Assembly: GCA_965602855.1 (NCBI GenBank)
Contig: CBFCZV010000016.1
Coordinates: 1 to 57,737 of the forward strand
Length of the DNA stretch: 57,737 bases
Source of the DNA: LH-M37 sp965602855
GTDB lineage: Bacteria; Pseudomonadota; Gammaproteobacteria; SZUA-229
Reading direction: 5' to 3'
Numbering within the stretch: position 1 is the stretch's first letter; every line of letters starts with the position of its first letter. Positions 22,647-32,274 of the stretch are shown piece after piece. The position numbers and the translations under genes are program-made. The notes below the pieces were generated by a model. The model searched no databases, was not told the origin of the DNA, and worked only from the letters and a program-made list of their open reading frames with translations.

Positions 22647-23954
22647 TTGCAGTTTAAGCAACAAAAAATAAATCCGTCAGTCAGCCATGTGCTGGCTGGC
22701 GGATTTTTGCTTTGTTCGATTTTTTTATCGTGCATTGCACAGGCTAAAGATATTTTAGTGGCACCGGGTAGTGGTGTGCTGCAAATAGCTATTGAATCAG
22801 CCGATGTCGGTGACCGGTTAATACTGTCCTCAGGAATATATACAGGTTCAGTCGATATTAATCGTAGTATTACTTTGTTGGGCGATGAGTCCAGCATCAT
22901 AGATGGTGAAGGCACAGGACATGTCGTTACCATATCAGCGCCTGATGTATTAATCAGAGGGCTACAAATTCAGCATTCCGGTAATGTTCTGGAAGAAGAG
23001 AGCAGCGGAATCTTTATCACCAAACAGGGTGATAGAGCACACATAGATTCTAATCATTTTGAAAATAACCTGATAGGTATATACCTAAAAGGTCCGGAGT
23101 CGGCTATTGTCAGCAACAATGTCATTGTCGGTAGTCAATTTCACCGAGTAAACGACCGTGGTAATGGTGTTTATTTGTGGAATACACCAGGCTCTATTAT
23201 TGAAAATAATGATATCCGTTATGGACGAGACGGTATCTTTGTTAATGTTAGTAAGAATAATATCTTTCGTGGTAATCGGATGCGTGATTTACGTTTTGCC
23301 ATTCATTACATGTACACCAATAATAGCGAAATAAGTAATAATATTTCGATTAATAATAATGTTGGTTATGCTTTAATGTTTTCTCATCATCTTTTAGTGA
23401 AGGGCAATCAGTCGATTGGTGATCATGAACGTGGATTGTTTTTTAACTTTGCCAATAACTCGGTGATGCAAGGCAATCGCGTTAGCGGTGGTTCTGAAAA
23501 GTGTGTGTTTATTTATAACTCAAACTTTAATCAGATCAATAATAATTCTTTTAAAGACTGCCAGATTGGTATTCATTTCACCGCAGGTTCAGAAAAAAAT
23601 GAAATTTTCTCCAATGCATTTATTAATAACCGTAATCAGGTGAAATACGTGGGTACGCGTTACATCGAATGGTCGAAAAATGGAGTTGGTAATTACTGGA
23701 GTGACAACGTTGCTTTTGATATCGATAACAACGGCATTGCAGATCAATCTTACAAGCCTAACGATCTGGTTGATCAGATTGTCTGGCGTCACCCTCTGGC
23801 AAAATTGTTAATGAATAGCCCGGCGGTGCAAATATTAAAATGGGCGCAGTCTGAATTTCCTGGTCTTCATCCCGGTGGTGTGGTTGATAATGCGCCATTG
23901 ATGTCGCCGCCACAGCTTAGTGCTGTTGCAAGTGGAGTTTTATCGGATGGTTGA
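22647..23954 (+). CDS. nosD: NosD, periplasmic copper-site maturation protein
   Basis: A 435-residue exported protein of repeated right-handed beta-helix units (many N-x-I and G-x-x-L-x-N turns), needed with NosF and NosY to build the CuZ centre of NosZ. The start is uncertain. A TTG at 22647, 7 bases after the nosZ stop, gives a signal peptide with a basic N-terminus (QFKQQKINPS) before LAGGFLLCSIFLSCIAQA. A GTG at 22689 would give a shorter one without charge. The frame is open upstream inside nosZ. A stable hairpin (22670-22706) lies within the first codons. It overlaps nosF by 8 bases. Confidence 0.93.
   Translation: MQFKQQKINPSVSHVLAGGFLLCSIFLSCIAQAKDILVAPGSGVLQIAIESADVGDRLILSSGIYTGSVDINRSITLLGDESSIIDGEGTGHVVTISAPDVLIRGLQIQHSGNVLEEESSGIFITKQGDRAHIDSNHFENNLIGIYLKGPESAIVSNNVIVGSQFHRVNDRGNGVYLWNTPGSIIENNDIRYGRDGIFVNVSKNNIFRGNRMRDLRFAIHYMYTNNSEISNNISINNNVGYALMFSHHLLVKGNQSIGDHERGLFFNFANNSVMQGNRVSGGSEKCVFIYNSNFNQINNNSFKDCQIGIHFTAGSEKNEIFSNAFINNRNQVKYVGTRYIEWSKNGVGNYWSDNVAFDIDNNGIADQSYKPNDLVDQIVWRHPLAKLLMNSPAVQILKWAQSEFPGLHPGGVVDNAPLMSPPQLSAVASGVLSDG
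22670..22706 (+). terminator. Terminator-like hairpin between nosZ and nosD
   Basis: Arms 22670-22685 (AAATCCGTCAGTCAGC) and 22691-22706 (GCTGGCTGGCGGATTT) pair over 16 positions with two G-U pairs and a 5-base loop, and the run of five T starts within the right arm. This is an intrinsic-terminator shape. It lies inside the likely nosD coding start, so it may attenuate nosDFYL relative to nosRZ. Confidence 0.65.
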
Positions 23955-24879
23955 AGTGGCGGATAGCAGTGTTATTTCGTTGCAGGCAGTAAATAAACAG
24001 TATGGAAATGAAACTGTAGTCTGTGATGTTAATTTTAATATAAAGCCCGGTGAATGCGTGGTGCTGGTTGGCCATAACGGTGCAGGCAAAACTACACTGA
24101 TGAAACTGATGCTGGGGCTGACCCGACCAAGCTCTGGTACGGTTGAGGTATTGGGTGGTAATCCCGCGTTCAATGCGGCTGTAGCTCAACACAAAACTCT
24201 GGGCTATCTTCCCGAAAGCGTGGCATTTTATGAAGCCATGACAGGTCGTGAGGTGCTGGCATTTTATGCGCGTCTTAAAGGTGTATCTGATTCCGAGTGT
24301 GAAAAATTATTGCTGCTGGTTGGTTTAGGTGATGCGTCAAAGCGACGTGTAGGTACTTATTCCAAAGGTATGCGCCAACGTCTGGGCCTGGCTCAGGCCA
24401 TGCTGGGTGATCCGCAATTATTATTTCTTGACGAACCTACCACGGGTCTTGATCCTTCCTTGCGTCATCATTTTTATGAGTTAATCGATGCCTTGCATAA
24501 GGAAGGGGCTACCTCGGTAATTTCATCGCATGCATTGAATGAGGTAGAGGCCAGAGCAGACCGTTTTGTAATTATGAAAAAGGGAAATATGGTGGCCTGC
24601 GGTACGCTTGATGAACTTTATCAGCAAGTCGCATTACCTGTTCAACTAAAAATTACTGTCGCAGAGGGTGAAGCGCAAAGCGTTGCTGAACGACTGGGTT
24701 CAAAAGTGAATATCAGTAAAGTGAATAACCATAGCTTGAACCTGTCCTGTGCTAATGAAGAGAAAATGCCGCTAATTCGTCGCATCACCGAACTGGGTGA
24801 CGTGGTGCAGGATATGCAAATTACACCACCACGACTGGATGAAGTTTATAGTTACTTTATGAATGGTGATTCACAATGA
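23947..24879 (+). CDS. nosF: NosF, ABC transporter ATPase for NosZ maturation
   Basis: A 310-residue cytoplasmic ATPase that pairs with the membrane protein NosY and with NosD. Seen are Walker A GHNGAGKTT (about residues 43-51), signature YSKGMRQRLGLAQAM, Walker B LLFLDEPTTGLD and the switch His in ISSHAL. The start at 23947 overlaps nosD by 8 bases; the nine-codon longer version is less likely. The end overlaps nosY by ATGA. Confidence 0.96.
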   Translation: MVEVADSSVISLQAVNKQYGNETVVCDVNFNIKPGECVVLVGHNGAGKTTLMKLMLGLTRPSSGTVEVLGGNPAFNAAVAQHKTLGYLPESVAFYEAMTGREVLAFYARLKGVSDSECEKLLLLVGLGDASKRRVGTYSKGMRQRLGLAQAMLGDPQLLFLDEPTTGLDPSLRHHFYELIDALHKEGATSVISSHALNEVEARADRFVIMKKGNMVACGTLDELYQQVALPVQLKITVAEGEAQSVAERLGSKVNISKVNNHSLNLSCANEEKMPLIRRITELGDVVQDMQITPPRLDEVYSYFMNGDSQ

Positions 24880-25703
24880 GAATGTTGTGGTGTTTGGCAA
24901 TGAAAGAGCTGCGTGATGGTTTGCGTAATCGCTGGATTGCGGCGGCAATTATTGTACTGGGCACGCTTGCGTTAGCTTTGTCATTGTTAGGTTCAGCGCC
25001 TACCGGTTCAGTAAAAGTTAGTGCGCTAGACATTAGTGTCATCAGTCTTGCGAGTTTGAGCGTTTATCTAATTCCGCTGATTGCCCTGATGTTATCTTTT
25101 GATGCACTGGTGGGTGAGTTTGAACGTGGTACCATGATGTTGTTGTTGACCTATCCAGTCGCTCGCTGGCAGGTCATCATGGGCAAGTTTCTGGGGCATG
25201 TGTTAATTCTTTTTATCGCTATTTTTGCAGGCTATGGTGGTGCTGTTCTTATTATGGCGGTGTTTACCGGTAACAGCATGGAAGGTTGGGAGGCTTATGT
25301 CTCAATGATGGCTAGCTCGATGTTGCTGGGTGCTGTTTTTATTGCGCTGGGTTATCTGGTCAGCGTGCTGGTAAAAGAAAGGGCGACCGCAGCGGGCGCT
25401 GCAATTGGTTTATGGCTGGTTTTTGTCGTGCTCTACGATCTGATTCTGTTTGGTGCTTTACTGGCCGATGAAGGACAGGTTATTAGTCAGCAGTTATTCT
25501 CCATGTTGATGCTGGTCAGTCCCACGGATACCTATCGCATCTTAAACCTGAGCATGTTTGATGGTGTCAGTCAGGCGGCAGGAATTGCAGGCGTGGCGAG
25601 TCAGGCGGGTATGAGTAGCACCTTATTAATCGGTGTTATGTTGACGTGGGTTGTTGCACCACTGGCACTAACTCTTTATGTTTTTCAACGCCGTGAGCTT
25701 TAG
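24876..25703 (+). CDS. nosY: NosY, membrane permease for NosZ maturation
   Basis: A 275-residue ABC-2 type membrane protein with about six hydrophobic helices. It begins with LAMKELRDGLRNRWI, the cytoplasmic elbow helix usual for this family. It forms the NosDFY complex that supplies copper or sulfur components to NosZ in the periplasm. The start overlaps the nosF stop by 4 bases, showing translational coupling. Confidence 0.95.
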   Translation: MRMLWCLAMKELRDGLRNRWIAAAIIVLGTLALALSLLGSAPTGSVKVSALDISVISLASLSVYLIPLIALMLSFDALVGEFERGTMMLLLTYPVARWQVIMGKFLGHVLILFIAIFAGYGGAVLIMAVFTGNSMEGWEAYVSMMASSMLLGAVFIALGYLVSVLVKERATAAGAAIGLWLVFVVLYDLILFGALLADEGQVISQQLFSMLMLVSPTDTYRILNLSMFDGVSQAAGIAGVASQAGMSSTLLIGVMLTWVVAPLALTLYVFQRREL

Positions 25704-25729
25704 CTTTATAAAATGCCGTAAAACTTATT

Positions 25730-26221
25730 ATGTATAAATTATTCGTACTGTTATCTGTTTTTTTATTGCTGGCCTGTGAAAAAACACAGGTTACGGAAGT
25801 GCCGCCTGCACATACACTGACCCGCGAAGCCAGTGGTTATTATTGTTTAATGACAGTGGTTAATCATAGTGGCCCTAAAGGTCAGGTCATTCTTACTGAT
25901 CGTGAAGAACCGCTCTGGTTTACTTCAGCGCGTGACACCATTGCATTTAGCTGGTCACCCGAAGAGCCAAGAAATATTGCAGCCCTTTATGTTAATGATA
26001 TGACAAATGCAGACTGGGATAACCCCGGTGCAGATAACTGGATTGACGCGAAAACCGCCTGGTACGTTATCAACAGTACACTGGAAGGCGGCATGGGTGC
26101 GCCCGAGGCTATACCTTTTGCAACAAAAGAAAAAGCTGAGTTATTTACAGCGCAGCAGGGTGGCACCGTTCATGATCTTGCGTCAATTCCCAAGGATTAT
26201 ATTCTAAATCCTGTTTATTAA
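25730..26221 (+). CDS. nosL: NosL, copper-binding lipoprotein for NosZ maturation
   Basis: A 163-residue lipoprotein (signal ending LLLAC) of the NosL family, which delivers Cu(I) to the NosDFY system. After the anchor, SGYYCLMTVVNHSGPKGQV holds the conserved Cys/Met segment, though with a single Cys where many NosL have a CxxC-like GYCGM. AALYVNDM and a WYVINS segment agree with the family. It is the last gene of the nos cluster and the next gene is on the other strand. No nosX/apbE gene follows. Confidence 0.92.
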   Translation: MYKLFVLLSVFLLLACEKTQVTEVPPAHTLTREASGYYCLMTVVNHSGPKGQVILTDREEPLWFTSARDTIAFSWSPEEPRNIAALYVNDMTNADWDNPGADNWIDAKTAWYVINSTLEGGMGAPEAIPFATKEKAELFTAQQGGTVHDLASIPKDYILNPVY

Positions 26222-26297
26222 AATTAACTGTACACGCTAATAAAAAGCAGTATATTTTTGGGAAATTGCACTCTGACCCGGTTTCTCTGATTAAAAA

Positions 26298-28145
26298 TTA
26301 ATCGCTAAATTTTCTCTTACCCTTGCTCTTTTTATCTTTGGCTCTGACTTTGATTTTAAGCTTTCCTTTGCCTTTATCTTTTGGTTTTCCTTTAGCCTTT
26401 GGTTTTGATGGGCCATCTGATTTTTTAGATTTCCAGTCGTCTTTATTTTTATCAAACAGTGAAATTTTTAACTGCTGGCCTGACACCCAAACTTTTTTCA
26501 GCTCGTTCATCATTTCCTTGGGCATATCTTCAGGCAAATCAACCAGGCTGTATTCATCATGAATATTAATGCGACCGATGAACTTGCTATCAATATTGAC
26601 TTCATTGGCAATCGCGCCGACGATATTGCCGGGCATGACATCGTGCTCGTGTCCAACTTCAATGCGGTAACGCTCCATACCTTCATCCACGGGGGCGTCT
26701 TTTCTTGCGGCGCGGTCAGTGGGTTTGCGATCACGGGGTTTGCGATCACGTTCGCCACGTGCAGGTTTTCTGCCAGAAGGACGATCATCTCGGTCCCAAC
26801 TTTCTCTGGATGCTTTCTGGGGTTTGTTTTGTAAAAGAAGCGGGGTATTGCCTTGTAATAGTTGCGCAAGCGCGGCTGCAATTTCAATCGCAGGCACATT
26901 ATGTTCCTGCTGATATTGTTCGATCATTTCAGGAAACAGGCCCAGATTTTCACTCGCCAGCGTATCGGTAATACGTTGCTTGAAATTCTCAATACGTTTG
27001 TCATTGATCTTTTCAGTAGAAGGTAGCTCCATGATGACTATCTTCTGCTTAGTGGCTCTTTCAATCGCCTGTAGCATACGTTTTTCACGCGGTGCAACGA
27101 ACAGAATAGCATCACCCTTGCGTCCAGCACGACCGGTGCGGCCAATACGATGTACGTATGACTCGGTATCATGTGGTACGTCGTAATTAATGACGTGACT
27201 GATACGTGGCACATCAAGGCCGCGAGCAGCGACATCGGTGGCGACCAGAATATCCAGTTTGCCATTTTTCAGATTATTCACGGAGCGTTCACGTTGCTTC
27301 TGTAGAATGTCGCCATTGATGGCGGCAGCAGCGTAGCCACGCGCTTCGAGTTTTTCAGCTAACTCTGTCGTTGAGTTTTTGGTGCGCACGAAAATGATAA
27401 TGGCATCAAAATCTTCGGCTTCGAGGATGCGGGTCAGGGCATCAAGCTTGTGGGTGCCGCTAACAGGCCAGAAACGCTGGCGAATAGTGTCAACGGTAGT
27501 GGTTTTAGTCTTGATCGTAATCTGTTCGGGATTATTCAGGTATTTTGTGGCGATACGACGAATCTGCGTAGGCATAGTCGCCGAGAACAGCGCGATTTGT
27601 CTTTTTGGCGGAGTCTGCTCAAGAATCCACTCAACGTCGTCGATGAAGCCCATGCGTAACATCTCATCGGCTTCATCCAGCACCAATGCGCTGAGATTAT
27701 TGAGTTTCAAGGCACCGCGACGCATGTGGTCCATAACGCGACCGGGTGTGCCAACTACGACATGAACGCCACGTTGTAAGGCTCGGACCTGTCCACGAGA
27801 ATCTGCGCCGCCATAAATAGGTAAAACATGGAAACCCTTGATGTGCTTGGCATAGGTCTGAAATGCTTCCGCTACCTGAATAGCCAGTTCTCGCGTTGGT
27901 GCTAGCACCATGATTTGTGGATCTTTCTGCTTTAAGTCGAGATTAGAGAGTAGGGGTAGAGCAAAAGCCGCTGTTTTACCGGTACCGGTCTGTGCCTGAC
28001 CAATGATGTCTTTGCCTTCCAGTAGCAATGGAATCGTTTCTGCCTGAATGGGGGAGGGCTTTTCATAACCAACATCATCCAGAGCTTTGAGGAGTGGCTG
28101 GCTAAGTGATAATTGATTAAATGTGGTGACCGTATCGGTAGTCAT
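26298..28145 (-). CDS. deaD: ATP-dependent DEAD-box RNA helicase (DeaD/CsdA type)
   Basis: A 615-residue helicase. Seen are the Q motif (about residues 13-38), AQTGTGKTAAF (motif I), PTRELA (Ia), LDEADEML (II), SATMP (III) and HRIGRTGRAG (VI), then a linker rich in Arg/Asp and a DbpA-type RNA-binding domain (from about residue 493). A Lys/Gly-rich basic tail ends the protein. Such enzymes help ribosome assembly and cold growth. It stands alone. The 258 bases upstream (28146-28403) hold no gene and may include a long leader, as is common for cold-inducible deaD. Confidence 0.95.
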   Translation of the reverse strand: MTTDTVTTFNQLSLSQPLLKALDDVGYEKPSPIQAETIPLLLEGKDIIGQAQTGTGKTAAFALPLLSNLDLKQKDPQIMVLAPTRELAIQVAEAFQTYAKHIKGFHVLPIYGGADSRGQVRALQRGVHVVVGTPGRVMDHMRRGALKLNNLSALVLDEADEMLRMGFIDDVEWILEQTPPKRQIALFSATMPTQIRRIATKYLNNPEQITIKTKTTTVDTIRQRFWPVSGTHKLDALTRILEAEDFDAIIIFVRTKNSTTELAEKLEARGYAAAAINGDILQKQRERSVNNLKNGKLDILVATDVAARGLDVPRISHVINYDVPHDTESYVHRIGRTGRAGRKGDAILFVAPREKRMLQAIERATKQKIVIMELPSTEKINDKRIENFKQRITDTLASENLGLFPEMIEQYQQEHNVPAIEIAAALAQLLQGNTPLLLQNKPQKASRESWDRDDRPSGRKPARGERDRKPRDRKPTDRAARKDAPVDEGMERYRIEVGHEHDVMPGNIVGAIANEVNIDSKFIGRINIHDEYSLVDLPEDMPKEMMNELKKVWVSGQQLKISLFDKNKDDWKSKKSDGPSKPKAKGKPKDKGKGKLKIKVRAKDKKSKGKRKFSD

Positions 28146-28403
28146 ATATTCAGAACCTGCGAGGTAAAAAACAAAGGGTTAAGCGGAGTATTCTGATTAC
28201 CCATGTTCGTTGAGAATTCGGGACAAAGTCAGAAGGGGTGCGTATTCTAACGGTTTGAGACTGATCTTGCATGCTTTATTTGGATCTATATTTGTAGTTG
28301 CCATCATGAGAAAAAAATTCACAAATTCCCCCTAAATTTATTTTAAATCCATGTCACAAGGCTAATGTAGGAAAATGATTTGAAGGGGCGATGAATCTGT
28401 TCC

Positions 28404-28589
28404 TTATTTTTTGATCACTCTGTTGATAATAAAAACAACACCAATAGCAAGCAATATTAACAGGTGCTCTCCATGTAAAAAACTGTGTACCTGTTGTTCG
28501 ATGCTATGTCCGGGGTGGGCGAGCACTGTTCCTGACGCTATAAAAGAAATAATTGACCAGAAAATACTCAGAAATAGTTGTCTCATCAT
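28404..28589 (-). CDS. Small His-rich membrane peptide coupled to the hydrogenase large subunit
   Basis: A 61-residue product with a signal peptide (about residues 1-24, cut before HPGH), a short His-rich segment (HPGHSIEQQVHSFLHGEH, five His) and one membrane helix with a basic end. The start overlaps the hynL stop by 4 bases, so it is translated with it. The HGEHLLILLAIG segment recalls one helix of HupE/UreJ nickel permeases, but the protein is far too short to be one. Nickel handling is inference only. Confidence 0.7.
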   Translation of the reverse strand: MMRQLFLSIFWSIISFIASGTVLAHPGHSIEQQVHSFLHGEHLLILLAIGVVFIINRVIKK

Positions 28590-30307
28590 AATACCTTTAT
28601 GTTTGTAATTTCTTCACCATCAGGATCGGTTAAATGTACCGCACAGGCAATACAGGGATCGAAACTGTGTATTGTTCGCAGAATTTCTAATGGTTGCTTA
28701 GGATCATGCAGTACATGATTATCAGCCAGCGCGGCTTCATAAGCACCCGGCTGGCCTTTATCATCACGTGGTCCTGCATTCCAGGTACTGGGTACTACGG
28801 CCTGATAATTCTTGATAATTTCATCTTCAATCACAATCCAGTGAGCGAGACCTCCACGCGGTGCTTCCATAAAGCCAACACCTTGCGCACTTTTGGGCCA
28901 TGAAGATGGCTCCCATAAAACTTCGTTAAAGGTTTTAGTATCCCCGGCTTTGATGTTGGTAATCAGATCGTTGTACCAGCCCTGCATAGCATCGGCAATA
29001 ATTTTAGTTTCGAGTGTGCGTGCCGCGGTACGCCCCAGTGTTGAAAACAAAGCCTCTACAGGAACATCCAGTTTGTTCAGTGTCATACCAACAAGCTCTT
29101 TGGTCTGCTCATGACCACTTGCATAGAGCATGAGTACACGAGCTAGTGGTCCGACTTCCATAGCATTGCCTTTCCAGCGAGGCGACTTCATCCATGAGTA
29201 TGACTGATCAACATCAAGATGTTTGTAAGGTGGTTTAGGGCCGCTGTAATTTAAGTTGGTCTCACCATCATAAGGATGCAATCCCGCATCCTTGCCATCT
29301 TTGTAGTCGTACCATGAATGAGAGACATATTCCTTAATCTCATCAGCAGCGTTCATATCAACATCGTGAATGGTACTAAGATCACGATTCAAAATGGCGC
29401 CGGATGGAATCATAAAGCCCGAAGGATCACCCATGCCATTAGACGGGAAATCACCATAAGTTAAAAAGTTACCCAGGCCTTCACCACGACTGCCCCAGTC
29501 TTTATAGTAACCGGCGATGGCCAATGTATCTGGAACATAGACCTGATCGACAAAAGTCATCATCTGATTAATGATGTCCTGTACCTGTGATAATTTTTTT
29601 GCATTGATGGCTGAATCTGAATTCAAATCAATCGCACAGGGAACCCCGCCAACGACAAAGTTGGGATGTGGATTTTTGCCGCCAAAGATAGTGTGCAAGC
29701 GTGCAACATCGCGTTGCCACGAAAGTGCTTCAAGGTAATGCGATACCGCCATTAAGTTTGCTTCGGGTGGCAGTTTGTAAGCCGGATGCCCCCAGTAGGC
29801 TTTGGTAAAAATACCAAGCTGACCGGCTTCGACGAATTCTTTTAACTTCTTCTTCATGTCAGCAAAGTAACCGGGCGAAGATTTTGGATAGCTACTCAAT
29901 GACTGCGCAAGTTCTGATGTGGCTTTTGGATCGGCACTCAATGCAGAAACAACATCAACCCAGTCGAGTGCATGCAAATGATAAAAATGCATGACGTGAT
30001 CATGAATATACTGAGCACCATTCATCAGGTTACGAATCAGGTCGGCATTCTTTGGCACTTTGTAGTCGAGTGCATTTTCAACTGAACGAATAGAAGCCAG
30101 ACCATGCACCAGTGTGCAGACACCACAAATGCGTTGTGCAAATGCCCAGGCATCCCTTGGATCTCGACCTTTCATTATAATTTCGATACCACGCACCATG
30201 GTGCCGGATGAATAGGCGCTCTCAATTTTGTTGCCATCCATCTGCACTTCAACGCGTAAATGCCCTTCGATTCGGGTTATCGGGTCTACGACAATTCGCT
30301 CACTCAT
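28586..30307 (-). CDS. hynL: [NiFe] hydrogenase large subunit, Isp-type (HynL-like)
   Basis: A 573-residue catalytic subunit binding the NiFe(CN)2CO centre. The ligand motifs are RICGVCTLVHG (about residues 60-70) and DPCIACAVH near the C-terminus. The 15-residue tail after that His is the extension removed by the maturation protease after nickel insertion. The cluster order small subunit-Isp1-Isp2-large subunit matches the Thiocapsa roseopersicina Hyn enzyme (group 1e), found in sulfur-oxidising gammaproteobacteria. It lies 25 bases after isp2. Confidence 0.96.
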   Translation of the reverse strand: MSERIVVDPITRIEGHLRVEVQMDGNKIESAYSSGTMVRGIEIIMKGRDPRDAWAFAQRICGVCTLVHGLASIRSVENALDYKVPKNADLIRNLMNGAQYIHDHVMHFYHLHALDWVDVVSALSADPKATSELAQSLSSYPKSSPGYFADMKKKLKEFVEAGQLGIFTKAYWGHPAYKLPPEANLMAVSHYLEALSWQRDVARLHTIFGGKNPHPNFVVGGVPCAIDLNSDSAINAKKLSQVQDIINQMMTFVDQVYVPDTLAIAGYYKDWGSRGEGLGNFLTYGDFPSNGMGDPSGFMIPSGAILNRDLSTIHDVDMNAADEIKEYVSHSWYDYKDGKDAGLHPYDGETNLNYSGPKPPYKHLDVDQSYSWMKSPRWKGNAMEVGPLARVLMLYASGHEQTKELVGMTLNKLDVPVEALFSTLGRTAARTLETKIIADAMQGWYNDLITNIKAGDTKTFNEVLWEPSSWPKSAQGVGFMEAPRGGLAHWIVIEDEIIKNYQAVVPSTWNAGPRDDKGQPGAYEAALADNHVLHDPKQPLEILRTIHSFDPCIACAVHLTDPDGEEITNIKVL

Positions 30308-30332
30308 TTTTAAATCCTCAAATCGGTATCTA

Positions 30333-31589
30333 TTAATCTTCTAAGTGATCTGCCAGTGTTTCAGTCAAACTTAGTATCGGTATATCCATTCCGTATTCTT
30401 CCAGGCCATCTTCAATGTAAGCTCGGCAGTTTGAACAGGCACTGATAATGGCATCGGGTTTTATTTCATCGAGCTGCTCTTTCTTTCTCTGGAAAACTTT
30501 CAGTCTGATTTTGTCGGCACGTTCATTGGCACTGACACCACCACCGGCACCGCAACACCAGTTCATCTTGCCGTGATCGGGCATCTCAACAAAATTATCA
30601 GAAAACATATCGATCAGATTGCGGGGTTGATCAATCACTCCACCGCGACGTGAGATCTGACAGGGGTCGTGGTAAGTAAGTTTCTGTGATTCCATGCCCT
30701 TTAATTTTAATCGACCATCTTTTCGTAAATCATCAAGCACTTCAGCAATATGTCTTACTTTAAAACTGAAGGATTTGCCAATAAGGTTTGGCCCTTCCCA
30801 GCGTATAGCCATATAGCCATGACCACACTCGGGGCTGATCACTGTTTTAACTTTGAGCTTTTCAGCAGCATCGACAATGCGTTGTACCAGCTCAGCCGCT
30901 ATGTCAGAAACGCCAATCTGAATACCGCTATTAGTTGCCTCAAAAGCTTCTGTTGAAATCGTCCAGCTAACACCAGCTTTGTTGAATATTTTTGTAATGG
31001 CTTCGATGATTTCAGGAAAGTGCATGATCTCCATTGATGAAAGCAGCAGCATATATTCAGCGCCTTCAACGTCAATGGGAACGGTCAATCCTGTGTTTTC
31101 TTCTACGTGTTTAATTTGTGCCTGTAAGGCAGGTAATTTCACGCCCATTGGGCTACCTATTTCTACAGCACGTTTGGTGGCTCCGATTAAACCTTCGGGT
31201 GCATAACCTGCAGCGGCCATACCCTCACGTGTTTTACGGATCATCAATGTAATGTCGTTGCCGACTGGACACACCATCGAACAACGACCGCACAGGGTAC
31301 AATTGTCGTATACCAGCTCTTCCCACTCTGCCAGTAATTTTTCATCAACCTTTTTATTCAGGCCAAACATTTTTCCAATACGGCCTAACAATGTGTACTC
31401 AGATTTCCAGATACGACGCAAAGGTTCGGTTTTGTTGATGGGAACTCTCGATGGATCACCCGTTTCTGTATAGAACAAACAGGCATCTGCACACATACCG
31501 CAATGAGTACAGCTACTAAAAAATGCAGCAACGGTTGAGTCGACCTGTTCTTTTAAAGCATTGATACCTTTTTCCAGTGATGCGCTCAT
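30333..31589 (-). CDS. isp2: Isp2, HdrD-like Fe-S electron-transfer subunit
   Basis: A 418-residue cytoplasmic protein related to heterodisulfide reductase HdrD. The N-terminus has two 4Fe-4S sites (CTHCGMCADACLF and CTLCGRCSMVCPVG). The C-terminal half holds two CCG-type Cys regions, including CCGAGGG and CSNCR. With Isp1 it would carry electrons from periplasmic H2 oxidation across the membrane. The start overlaps the isp1 stop by 4 bases. Confidence 0.93.
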   Translation of the reverse strand: MSASLEKGINALKEQVDSTVAAFFSSCTHCGMCADACLFYTETGDPSRVPINKTEPLRRIWKSEYTLLGRIGKMFGLNKKVDEKLLAEWEELVYDNCTLCGRCSMVCPVGNDITLMIRKTREGMAAAGYAPEGLIGATKRAVEIGSPMGVKLPALQAQIKHVEENTGLTVPIDVEGAEYMLLLSSMEIMHFPEIIEAITKIFNKAGVSWTISTEAFEATNSGIQIGVSDIAAELVQRIVDAAEKLKVKTVISPECGHGYMAIRWEGPNLIGKSFSFKVRHIAEVLDDLRKDGRLKLKGMESQKLTYHDPCQISRRGGVIDQPRNLIDMFSDNFVEMPDHGKMNWCCGAGGGVSANERADKIRLKVFQRKKEQLDEIKPDAIISACSNCRAYIEDGLEEYGMDIPILSLTETLADHLED

Positions 31590-32245
31590 GATTCAACTCC
31601 TCTGTAGCCAGAGATGGCACCGTTATACCAACGCGCAATAAATAGTGTGAAGGCATGCATTAATTTGGTAAAAGGAAAAACCACTAATAATAATTCAACA
31701 CTTAGTATGTGTATGGCGAGTAAGGAAGGTGCCGTTGCACCAATACGATGGAATGCAATGTAACCAGTAATGAGTGGCAGAATCGTAACAAACCAGACCA
31801 GTACATCTGCATGGTTGGTCAGAAACCGCAATACGGGGTTTTGCATGCGATGTGCAAGCACCGCCAATAGTGTAAGGATGGTAACAATGGTGACGGCATC
31901 AACAATGGGAGTTGGTAATGAAGGCCAACTGAGACCGCTGACTTCCTTAAACATGAGTATGTGCGGCGCAAATAAAAATATCGTAACAAAAAGGCCAATG
32001 TGAAATATGTAGCCAGCAACGATGGTAAAGGTGGAGCGCTTGAATGTGCTTTTGTCAGGTATCGATCTTGAGAATATGGTTTTTATACCACCACTCATTT
32101 CAGAACCTTTTGCCTCAGCAAGATTAGCTTTACGTCCGAGTAGCAAAATTTCCAGAATACGAATAATGACACCTGCCACAAAAATAATGACCGCAATCTG
32201 AAATCCAGAGCCTCTTGCCCAGTTAAGTAGTTCAATTTCACTCAT
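31586..32245 (-). CDS. isp1: Isp1, NarI-like cytochrome b membrane subunit
   Basis: A 219-residue membrane protein with about five helices resembling the nitrate reductase gamma subunit (NarI), whose His pairs bind two b haems; His lie in GYIFHIGLF, VLAHRM, LTNHADV and FTKLMHAFT. It would take electrons from the hydrogenase small subunit and pass them to Isp2 or quinone. It lies 29 bases after hynS and overlaps isp2 by 4 bases. Confidence 0.93.
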   Translation of the reverse strand: MSEIELLNWARGSGFQIAVIIFVAGVIIRILEILLLGRKANLAEAKGSEMSGGIKTIFSRSIPDKSTFKRSTFTIVAGYIFHIGLFVTIFLFAPHILMFKEVSGLSWPSLPTPIVDAVTIVTILTLLAVLAHRMQNPVLRFLTNHADVLVWFVTILPLITGYIAFHRIGATAPSLLAIHILSVELLLVVFPFTKLMHAFTLFIARWYNGAISGYRGVES

Positions 32246-32274
32246 GGCGTAGCCTCGTCATAGTCTTTGCGAAA

